From an uncultured Eubacteriales bacterium (GTDB lineage: Bacteria > Bacillota > Clostridia > Oscillospirales > Oscillospiraceae), in the NCBI GenBank assembly GCA_900549705.1, contig URPI01000148.1:1-5455 (forward strand): 5,455 bases of DNA. The letters are read 5' to 3'. Under the pieces are notes generated by a model that had not been told where the DNA came from, ran no database searches, and saw nothing but the letters and a program-made list of their open reading frames with translations. Below, one piece after another: positions 1 through 4,736 of the stretch. A program made the translations under genes and the position numbers. Position 1 is the stretch's first letter. Every line of letters starts with the position of its first letter.

Positions 1-648
1 TGCCAGCCGTCCGCCGCCCACCGGCCCCATGGCAACGGTGCCCAGTCCCTTGGAGCGGACATAAGCCATCATTTCCTCGTTGCTTCTGTCCAGCAGATTA
101 TACTGGCAGAGCATACTCTCCATGGGCACGCCCCGTGCTTCCGCCGTGTCCACAATGTACTTGATTGCGCTGGGGTCATCATGGAAGGAGAAGGAAATAT
201 GGCGAATCAGCCCCTCCTCCTTGGCACGGGCAGCATCCTCCAATAGATTCTGCTTCAGGATGATTTCGTCAAAGTCCTCCCGGTCAATGCCCCAGAAATG
301 GTAAAAGTCGATGTAATCCGTGCCCAGGTTTTCCAGGCTTTTTTCCAGTTGCCGCCGGTAGTCCCCCGGCTTTTTGGCAAGCTCCAGGGGGAACTTGGTG
401 GAAATCAGCACCTTGTCCCGAAAATCCCGCAGGCCATGCCCCAGGGCAGCCTCGCTATGGTGATTGCAATAATAGGGGGCGGTGTCAAAATAGTTCACGC
501 CCCGCTCATAGGCGGTGCGGAGCATTTCATCCACCCGCTGACCGTCCACCTGCTTTTTTCCGTCCACCTCGATTTCCGGAAACCGCATACATCCAAAGCC
601 CAGCGCAGATATGTTCTCTCCCGTATTGCCAAACTGACGATAATTCAT
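1..648 (-). CDS. Aldo/keto reductase, 3' end cut off by the window edge
   Basis: This is the first 216 residues of an aldo/keto reductase, an NAD(P)H-dependent carbonyl oxidoreductase with a TIM-barrel fold. The frame is open through base 1, so the C-terminus lies outside the window. The start (MNYRQFGNTG) and the strand-1 motif ALGFGCMRFP (residues 15-24) are typical of the cytosolic subfamily that often carries a C-terminal 4Fe-4S domain and runs to about 370-380 residues; that domain cannot be seen here. Tetrad residues Asp55 (NYFDTAPYY), Tyr60 and Lys85 (LISTKF) are present. In DYIDFYHFWGI the usual histidine position (five after the Asp) appears to be Trp119, with a histidine two residues earlier at 117. 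The ATG overlaps the TGA of the upstream GIY-YIG gene as ATGA, so translation is probably coupled. The substrate cannot be inferred. Confidence 0.92.
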   Translation of the reverse strand, partial: MNYRQFGNTGENISALGFGCMRFPEIEVDGKKQVDGQRVDEMLRTAYERGVNYFDTAPYYCNHHSEAALGHGLRDFRDKVLISTKFPLELAKKPGDYRRQLEKSLENLGTDYIDFYHFWGIDREDFDEIILKQNLLEDAARAKEEGLIRHISFSFHDDPSAIKYIVDTAEARGVPMESMLCQYNLLDRSNEEMMAYVRSKGLGTVAMGPVGGGRLA

Positions 649-917
649 TCTTTTTCCATCCTTTCCTGCCGGGCAATCAGGGCTTCCTTTTCCGCCCGGC
701 TCAGTTTTTTCACTTCCAGCTCCCGCCGCAGCGCAGCGGGGTGACTGTCGCATTGCTCCACATACACCATTTCCAGGGGGCCTCTGCCCCGGGTGTACTT
801 GGCACCCTTGCCGCTGCGGTGCATTTCCAGCCGCTTGCGGGCATCCACCGCGATTCCGGTGTACAGCGTCCCGTCCCCACAGCGCAGGATATACAACTGC
901 CAGAATCTTTCCTTCAC
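645..917 (-). CDS. GIY-YIG nuclease-domain protein (UPF0213/YhbQ-like)
   Basis: This small 90-residue protein consists of almost one GIY-YIG domain. The motif halves are LYI (8-10) and YTG (19-21). A DARKRLEMH segment (25-33) follows with the arginine expected for catalysis, then SGKGAKYTRGRGP (35-47), and the metal-binding glutamate is probably Glu66 in ALRRELEVKKLSR. Length and motifs fit the stand-alone UPF0213 family. Members resemble the UvrC N-terminal nuclease and are thought to act on DNA, but most lack a defined role. The start is GTG, supported by GGGAG a few bases upstream (minus strand) and by its overlap with the TGA of the preceding membrane-protein gene (GTGA). It also overlaps the following aldo/keto reductase by four bases, so it is the middle gene of a coupled operon. 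The basic, charged C-terminus is normal for the family. Confidence 0.93.
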   Translation of the reverse strand: MKERFWQLYILRCGDGTLYTGIAVDARKRLEMHRSGKGAKYTRGRGPLEMVYVEQCDSHPAALRRELEVKKLSRAEKEALIARQERMEKE

Positions 918-1426
918 TGCTTTCTCCCGCGCCGCACCCGGAGGGTCAGCACCTTATCCAGCAGGAAGAAGGTGATATTGCCCAGCACCAGCATCAGGGC
1001 AAGCAACACCGTGCCCATCTCCGCAAACTCCGGCCCCAATTCTGCCATGCCGAACAGGTTCAGCAGCAGATAGTACATCACTCCAATGCTGCCATTGAAC
1101 AGCAGCAGCTTCCACAGCCAGCGCAGCCGCAGTTTGTCCAGCTTGGGCTTGACAATGGGGTAATATCCCAAAAACACAAACACCGCCGCGGCCTCCTTGT
1201 CCGGCGACAGCAGCACCCCCAGCAGCGCTACCGCGCCATACCACGCCCACGCCACCTGTACGCCGCAGTTGAGCAGCACAATCTGCAAAATAACAGCACC
1301 CATCATGGGGCTGACGTAAGTAAAAATGGGAATCAGGCCGCCCAGGCTCATGAGCACCACTGCCAGCGCCGCCAGAACGCCGCCCAGTGCCATGCGGGAA
1401 GCAGGGGTATTTCGTTTTTGATTCAT
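914..1426 (-). CDS. Conserved multi-pass membrane protein of unknown function
   Basis: A 170-residue, strongly hydrophobic protein with about five to six predicted membrane segments, at roughly residues 13-35, 41-57, 58-75, 80-91, 103-126 and 137-156. The C-terminus is basic (RVRRGRKQ), suggesting a cytoplasmic tail. Distinct motifs are LGGLIPIFTYVSP (28-40), LLSPDKEAA (72-80), GYYPIVKPKL (87-96) and KLLLFN (106-111). The overall look recalls small clostridial membrane proteins and, more loosely, ECF-transporter S components, but I cannot assign a family or substrate. I chose the ATG at 1426 because GGAG lies six bases upstream; an in-frame ATG at 1453 would add nine residues but has a weaker site. 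It is the first gene of the overlapping operon with the GIY-YIG protein and the aldo/keto reductase. The protein call is sound; the function is unknown. Confidence 0.85.
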   Translation of the reverse strand: MNQKRNTPASRMALGGVLAALAVVLMSLGGLIPIFTYVSPMMGAVILQIVLLNCGVQVAWAWYGAVALLGVLLSPDKEAAAVFVFLGYYPIVKPKLDKLRLRWLWKLLLFNGSIGVMYYLLLNLFGMAELGPEFAEMGTVLLALMLVLGNITFFLLDKVLTLRVRRGRKQ

Positions 1427-1432
1427 GTTAAT

Positions 1433-1436
1433 CTCC
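1433..1436 (-). promoter_or_regulatory. Ribosome binding site fixing the membrane-protein start
   Basis: The minus strand reads GGAG here, followed by a six-base spacer (ATTAAC) and ATG at 1426. This is why the ATG at 1426 is preferred over the in-frame ATG at 1453. Confidence 0.75.
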
Positions 1437-1487
1437 GTTTCTTTGGTTATCATGCACAGTTTATCTTCATTTTTTCTTCAAAAATTA

Positions 1488-1516
1488 TTGACTTTCTATC
1501 AAGCCAAGACTATAGT
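1488..1516 (+). promoter_or_regulatory. Sigma-A promoter of the 107-residue orphan gene
   Basis: A -35 box TTGACT (1488-1493) and a -10 box TATAGT (1511-1516) are separated by exactly 17 bases in an AT-rich gap. Transcription should begin near 1523, giving a leader of about 56 bases that includes a hairpin. The minus strand of the same gap contains a TATAAT (1520-1525) but no convincing -35, so the promoter of the leftward operon is not identified. Confidence 0.8.
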
Positions 1517-1536
1517 AATATTATAAAAGTGAATCA

Positions 1537-1553
1537 GGCGGATGCTGTCCGCC
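1537..1553 (+). promoter_or_regulatory. 5'-leader hairpin
   Basis: A perfect 6-bp GC-rich stem (GGCGGA / TCCGCC) encloses the five-base loop TGCTG. It lies between the predicted transcription start and the ribosome binding site and ends 11 bases before AAGGAGG. There is no T-run, so it is not a terminator. It may stabilise the mRNA or bind a regulator; its role is inferred only from position. Confidence 0.55.
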
Positions 1554-1578
1554 CAACATAACCCAAGGAGGAATACGC

Positions 1579-1902
1579 ATGGAAGATTATGGTGCAATCA
1601 TTCGCAGAACCTTTGAGCAGGGCAGTGTGCTGGATGCCCAGACACTTTTTGAAGCCTTCCTGCACAATGCCTTCCCCACCTTCCATTTCCGCCGCCCGGA
1701 GGTCATCACCTTCAGCCGGGGGGCACAGGCACACATGGAGGGGCGCAGCTGGAACCATGTTTTTGAAATCACCAAGGTGGATTTGGAGGGCAGCCCCGCC
1801 TGGAAGGTGGAATGCCGCCGGGTCACCATGGGCAAAACCCCGGACAAACACGTTTACCTGGACTACCTCACCCTTGGCTTTATCCAATATGAAGAAGGCT
1901 AA
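1579..1902 (+). CDS. Orphan 107-residue protein of unknown function
   Basis: I do not recognise this protein. It is soluble, with no signal peptide or membrane segment, and mixed helix/strand in character. An amphipathic N-terminal helix region (MEDYGAIIRRTFEQG) is followed by a likely beta-rich C-terminal half containing WNHVFEITKVD and AWKVECRRVTMG. There are no obvious catalytic motifs; single cysteine 79 and scattered histidines do not form a metal site. The gene is well supported: AAGGAGG (1565-1571) lies seven bases before the ATG, a strong promoter lies upstream, and a Rho-independent terminator begins about ten bases after the stop. It is therefore a monocistronic unit, convergent with the uridine phosphorylase gene and divergent from the leftward operon. 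Codon use resembles that of its neighbours, so there is no sign of recent transfer. Confidence 0.85.
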   Translation: MEDYGAIIRRTFEQGSVLDAQTLFEAFLHNAFPTFHFRRPEVITFSRGAQAHMEGRSWNHVFEITKVDLEGSPAWKVECRRVTMGKTPDKHVYLDYLTLGFIQYEEG

Positions 1903-1911
1903 ACCCCTCAC

Positions 1912-1943
1912 AAAAAATGTGGCTCGAAAGAGCCACATTTTTT
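1912..1943. terminator. Bidirectional Rho-independent terminator
   Basis: A perfect inverted repeat: A-tract plus ATGTGGCTC, a GAAA loop at 1926-1929, then GAGCCACAT plus T-tract, a stem of 14 bp in all. GAAA closed by C-G is a stable GNRA tetraloop. Seven T's follow on the plus strand (1938-1944) and six on the minus strand (1917 down to 1912). It sits between two convergent genes and can end transcription from both, namely the orphan gene and the uridine phosphorylase. Confidence 0.93.
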
Positions 1944-2020
1944 TAGTGACGCTGCGAACTCTGTACCATTGCAGAAGTTCCCTGAGCCGCCCAGTAACGA
2001 TGTCGTCCCGGAATCGGCTT

Positions 2021-2788
2021 TTACTGTGCATTGTCCTGCCGGATAATCCGCTTCATGGCCTCGATGCCCACCCGGACAGCGCCGGAGGTATCCTCGGTCA
2101 TCTTCATGAACAAGCCGGCCTTCTCACGCTCCTGGTTCCAGATGACATGGAAGCAGCTGCCGCAGCGGACATGGAGCGCCGAGGCCACCACGAACAGTGC
2201 CGCCGACTCCATCTCGCTGGCCTTGACCCCCAGCCGCTTCCAGCTCTCCCACTTTTGCAGCAGGTCGTAGGATACCGGGCTCTTTTCCGGGCTGTGCTGG
2301 CCATAGAAAGAATCTTTGCACTGCACCACGCCCACATGAGTGCGGTAGCCCAGCGTCTCGGCGGCTTCCTTCAATGCAGCAGTCACCCCGAAATCCGGTA
2401 CTGCCGGAAATTCGATGGGGGCATATTCCAAAGAAGTATGCTCATAGCGGATGGCACCGCTGGCAACCACCACATCCCCCGGCTCTACATCCAGGTCGAT
2501 GCCGCCGCAGGTGCCCACCCGAATGAAGGTGTCTGCGCCGATGTTGTGCAGCTCCTCCATGGCAATGGCAGCAGAGGGGCCGCCGATGCCGGTAGAGCAG
2601 ACGGAAACCTTCTGCCCGCACAGGAAGCCTGTGTAGATATTATATTCCCGGTTCATACCCACATGGACAGGATGCTCAAAGTGAGCAGCGATTGATTCGC
2701 AGCGCCCCGGGTCGCCGGGTAAGAAGACATAACGCCCCACGTCCCCCTCGACACACCGAATGTGAAACTGCTTGCCAATATCCTGCAT
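2021..2788 (-). CDS. udp: Uridine phosphorylase (NP-I family nucleoside phosphorylase)
   Basis: This cytosolic salvage enzyme splits uridine with phosphate into uracil and ribose-1-phosphate. The 255-residue length matches the family (E. coli Udp, 253). Compared from memory with E. coli Udp, the phosphate-site residues are all present: Gly25 and Arg29 in LPGDPGR, Arg47, Arg90 and Thr93 in RVGTCGG. His9, the neighbour-subunit ribose contact, and the EMES motif (192-195, with Met193 and Glu194) are also kept. CSTGIGGPSAAIAMEEL (64-80) is diagnostic. The uracil pocket differs: E. coli has FYPGQER, while here FYGQHS has lost one residue, keeps Gln164 and has Ser166 where Arg168 would be. Gram-positive homologues also vary here, so uridine is likely but other nucleosides are possible. 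The ATG has GGAG nine bases upstream. The gene has its own promoter (2820-2848) and ends at the shared terminator. Confidence 0.9.
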   Translation of the reverse strand: MQDIGKQFHIRCVEGDVGRYVFLPGDPGRCESIAAHFEHPVHVGMNREYNIYTGFLCGQKVSVCSTGIGGPSAAIAMEELHNIGADTFIRVGTCGGIDLDVEPGDVVVASGAIRYEHTSLEYAPIEFPAVPDFGVTAALKEAAETLGYRTHVGVVQCKDSFYGQHSPEKSPVSYDLLQKWESWKRLGVKASEMESAALFVVASALHVRCGSCFHVIWNQEREKAGLFMKMTEDTSGAVRVGIEAMKRIIRQDNAQ

Positions 2789-2819
2789 TTGCCATCGCTC
2801 CTTTTGAATTGATGGCTCT

Positions 2820-2848
2820 ATTTTAGCATATTTCTATAATCTTTGCAA
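2820..2848 (-). promoter_or_regulatory. Extended -10 promoter of the uridine phosphorylase gene
   Basis: On the minus strand TTGCAA (2848-2843) is followed by a 17-base spacer and TAAAAT (2825-2820), preceded by TGC, which makes an extended -10 (TGCTAAAAT). It lies five bases beyond the stop codon of the upstream hydrolase gene. The phosphorylase can thus be transcribed independently, although no terminator blocks read-through from the hydrolase. Confidence 0.8.
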
Positions 2849-2852
2849 TAGT

Positions 2853-3827
2853 TCAGCCGTATTCTCGGAAGAATTGACGAAGGGCGGACTCGTACCCCTC
2901 CCGGTCGTAAAAATAGCTCATGCCGTGGTTTGCTCCGGGGACGATGAGCAGCCGCTTTTGCCCCTGACAGGCAGCGTAATTTTCCATGGTCATTCGGACA
3001 GGCACAAAGGTGTCATCCGCCCCATGAATAAAAAGGACGGGGACATGGCATTTTTTCATGGCATCCAAGGTGGAATAGTCATCGGATTTCAGCTTAATTT
3101 TTTTGCGGCAGAGTTTATCCACATGGCTGCTGCGCCTTTTGTAGCCCACCCGGAGGTTCTTCTCCGATACATATTGCCACTCCGCCTTGGCCGAGGTGAA
3201 GCCGCAGTCGGCAATGACCCCCGCCACGTTGGCAGGCAGGTGTTCATCTCCCGCCGCCATCAGCACCGTGGATGCCCCCATGGAAATGCCCGCCAGATAA
3301 ATGGGCAGTCCGGCAAATCCAGCCCCATTGAGCCAGTCCAGCCACGCCCGGCAGTCGAAGCGCTCCATCATGCCGAAGCCCATGTAATCCCCGCCGCTTC
3401 TCCCCTGCCCCCGCTGCTCGGCATAGAGAACGGTACACCCGGCGCTTTGAAGAAACTCCGCCACCGCTCCAAAATCCCTGGCCCAGCAGGAGCGCCAGCC
3501 GTGCATGGCCAGCACCACCCGCTTTTGCTGCACCGCCAAAAACAGATGCCCCACCAGGGTGGTGCCGTCCTTGCCCTGAATATGGATTACCCTGTGGGGT
3601 TTCTGTTCCAATTCCCGCTGCTTTATGCGGCAATAGGCCATGATTTTCCCATCCGGGCCATTCTCCCCTTGCAGATTCTTTTTGCGTATCAGCTCCGGCT
3701 CCTGCCTGTCCAGTGCCGCCCCCACCATCCGGCGGTCAAAGGCATCGGATACGCCCTGGGATACCAGCAGCGCCGTGGCAGCCGCCCCGCAGGCACTGAG
3801 CAGTAAATTTCTTGCCGTAACTTTCAT
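2853..3827 (-). CDS. Membrane-anchored alpha/beta hydrolase
   Basis: A 324-residue serine hydrolase of the alpha/beta-hydrolase superfamily. Residues 7-25 (ARNLLLSACGAAATALLVSQ region) form a hydrophobic N-terminal anchor or uncleaved signal, so the catalytic domain is probably outside the membrane. The oxyanion region is HGW (109-111). The nucleophile elbow is GISMG with Ser182. Other family marks are EQRGQGRSGG (137-146) and DCGFTS (207-212). The acid is probably Asp272 in HGADDTFVP, and the base is His301 in GANHGMS. The layout resembles Bacillus YqkD-like and other clostridial 'alpha/beta fold hydrolases'; the substrate is unknown, with esters or small amides possible. ATG at 3827 is preferred because AGGGGTG lies six bases upstream; in-frame ATGs at 3893 and 3845 lack a good site. 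No convincing promoter was found upstream. Confidence 0.92.
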   Translation of the reverse strand: MKVTARNLLLSACGAAATALLVSQGVSDAFDRRMVGAALDRQEPELIRKKNLQGENGPDGKIMAYCRIKQRELEQKPHRVIHIQGKDGTTLVGHLFLAVQQKRVVLAMHGWRSCWARDFGAVAEFLQSAGCTVLYAEQRGQGRSGGDYMGFGMMERFDCRAWLDWLNGAGFAGLPIYLAGISMGASTVLMAAGDEHLPANVAGVIADCGFTSAKAEWQYVSEKNLRVGYKRRSSHVDKLCRKKIKLKSDDYSTLDAMKKCHVPVLFIHGADDTFVPVRMTMENYAACQGQKRLLIVPGANHGMSYFYDREGYESALRQFFREYG

Positions 3828-3833
3828 AGAACA

Positions 3834-3840
3834 CACCCCT
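3834..3840 (-). promoter_or_regulatory. Ribosome binding site fixing the hydrolase start
   Basis: The minus strand reads AGGGGTG followed by a six-base spacer and ATG at 3827. It is partly embedded in a small inverted repeat (CCTTT / AAAGG with a four-base loop, about 3838-3851) that could compete with ribosome binding. Confidence 0.65.
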
Positions 3841-4007
3841 TTCATAAAAGGAAGGATGCCCAATTTGGAGAACAGCCATACAGGCAGGTGCATATGTCAT
3901 TCAACCGAGCGCCAATAAAATCCTGCGGTTTGGTGTGCAGCATCGTCACCGAGCGGGTTCGGAAACCACCGGGCCCGTACAGGCTTCGCAGCGCCATTAA
4001 AAATCTA

Positions 4008-4036
4008 TTGCCAAGCGGGACATTACATGATATGAT
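4008..4036 (+). promoter_or_regulatory. Extended -10 promoter of the Nudix gene
   Basis: TTGCCA (4008-4013), a 17-base spacer and TATGAT (4031-4036) preceded by TGA, giving an extended -10. Predicted transcription start is near 4043, with a leader of about 39 bases. The rest of the 254-base gap between the divergent hydrolase and Nudix genes (3828-4007) contains no gene that I can support. Confidence 0.8.
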
Positions 4037-4081
4037 ATTCTAAGATGTGGCCTGAAACAGACAGAATGGAGCGTTGCCGGT

Positions 4082-4594
4082 ATGCAGGAATGGAACGATA
4101 TTTATGATGAATACCGGAATTGCACCGGCAGGGTACATCTGCGGGGCACCCCCTGGAAGCCGGGGGAATACGGCCTGACGGTGTGTGTGTGGGTCTACGA
4201 TGGCTCCGGTCACTTTCTCCTCACCCGCCGGGCAAAGGGAAAAAGCTTTCAGGGCACCTGGGAAAATACCGGCGGCGCTGCCCAGGCCGGGGAAACCAGC
4301 CGCCAGGCCATTGCCCGGGAGCTATTTGAGGAAACCGGCATCCGGGCAGAAGAATCGGAGTTTGAATTTCTTGGCTCCGACCGGGATAAATGCACCTTTT
4401 ATGACTTCTACTGTCTGAAACGCCGGATCTCTCTGAAGCGGATTGTGCTGCTGCCCGGAGAGACCGATGCCGTCATGTGGGCCGGGTACGGAAAAATTCA
4501 CTGGATGATTCGCACCAAAAAGATTTGCCGCATCATTGCCTCTCAGTTCCGCCGACAGGAATCCGAACTGAAAAAGCGCAATTTGTCCAAATAG
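4082..4594 (+). CDS. Nudix hydrolase, isopentenyl-diphosphate-isomerase-like subgroup
   Basis: A 170-residue cytosolic Nudix protein; the family hydrolyses nucleoside diphosphates linked to another moiety. The Nudix box is complete at residues 65-87 (GX5EX7REUXEEXGU): Gly65, Glu71, then RELFEETGI with metal-binding Glu83 and Glu84. The opening (EWNDIYDEYRNCTGRVHLRG) and VCVWVYD with LLTRRAKGKSFQGTWENTGG are typical of Firmicutes Nudix proteins annotated as related to isopentenyl-diphosphate isomerase. These are generally hydrolases of unknown substrate; isomerase activity should not be assumed. The ATG has GGAG ten bases upstream, a slightly long spacing. The gene has its own promoter and is followed about 70 bases later by a terminator-like hairpin. 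The C-terminus is basic (about residues 144-170) without a recognised domain. Confidence 0.92.
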   Translation: MQEWNDIYDEYRNCTGRVHLRGTPWKPGEYGLTVCVWVYDGSGHFLLTRRAKGKSFQGTWENTGGAAQAGETSRQAIARELFEETGIRAEESEFEFLGSDRDKCTFYDFYCLKRRISLKRIVLLPGETDAVMWAGYGKIHWMIRTKKICRIIASQFRRQESELKKRNLSK

Positions 4595-4633
4595 AGCTAT
4601 GCAATTTTGTCAATTGTTCTTGTTTATTTCTTC

Positions 4634-4662
4634 TTGTTTTTGTGCATCTTCTATGCTATTAT
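4634..4662 (+). promoter_or_regulatory. Extended -10 promoter of the phosphoribosyltransferase-like gene
   Basis: TTGTTT (4634-4639), a 17-base spacer and TATTAT (4657-4662) preceded by TGC (TGCTATTAT). Predicted start is about 4669, which falls inside the 5' arm of the hairpin described next, so the promoter and a terminator-like structure overlap. Confidence 0.75.
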
Positions 4663-4707
4663 AAAAGAAAGCGTTTTTGGCAGCGTGCCTTAAAATGCTT
4701 TCTTTTT
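4663..4707 (+). terminator. Terminator-like hairpin overlapping a promoter and leader
   Basis: A long stem-loop: A4663-C4672 pairs with G4697-T4706 (10 bp, AAAAGAAAGC / GCTTTCTTTT). Next come a G-T wobble and TTTT/AAAA (4673-4677 with 4692-4696), a small internal loop, then GGCA/TGCC closed by a GCG loop. The 3' arm runs into TTTTTGTTTT. It can end transcripts of the Nudix gene. A transcript from the promoter at 4634-4662 would still keep about 13 bp of the stem, so partial attenuation of the downstream gene is possible. Confidence 0.7.
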
Positions 4708-4724
4708 GTTTTATATTAGAAAAT

Positions 4725-4729
4725 GGAGG
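4725..4729 (+). promoter_or_regulatory. Ribosome binding site fixing the phosphoribosyltransferase-like start
   Basis: GGAGG followed by a seven-base spacer and ATG at 4737. This rules out the upstream in-frame TTG at 4677, which lies inside the hairpin. Confidence 0.85.
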
Positions 4730-4736
4730 CATAACC

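Noticed and set aside
298..744. A 148-codon open frame on the plus strand
   Set aside because: Antisense to the aldo/keto reductase and the GIY-YIG gene, both strongly supported.
1520..1525. TATAAT on the minus strand as a -10 for the membrane-protein operon
   Set aside because: The position 17 bases upstream does not resemble a -35 and no extended -10 is present; it may simply be a by-product of the AT-rich plus-strand promoter.
1944..2020. Gap between the bidirectional terminator and the uridine phosphorylase stop
   Set aside because: Examined for a small RNA or gene; no promoter, start signal or stable hairpin found.
1589..2695. A 368-codon open frame on the plus strand
   Set aside because: It overlaps the supported orphan gene in another frame and runs antisense through the uridine phosphorylase. 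Its translation is low-complexity (Ala, His, Arg, Pro) with no family motif and it has no ribosome binding site; a by-product of GC-rich codon use.
2874..3806. A 310-codon open frame on the plus strand
   Set aside because: Exactly antisense to the alpha/beta hydrolase, whose catalytic motifs are clear. No start signal and no protein-like motifs.
3927..3967. A possible branched RNA fold (GGTTT/AAACC enclosing GGTG/CACC) in the divergent intergenic gap
   Set aside because: Stems are only four to five bp and compete with alternative pairings; it does not match a tRNA or any riboswitch that I recognise.
4066..4107. A 13-codon upstream open frame overlapping the Nudix start
   Set aside because: Its ATG overlaps the GGAG used by the Nudix gene and has no ribosome binding site of its own; no regulatory peptide features.
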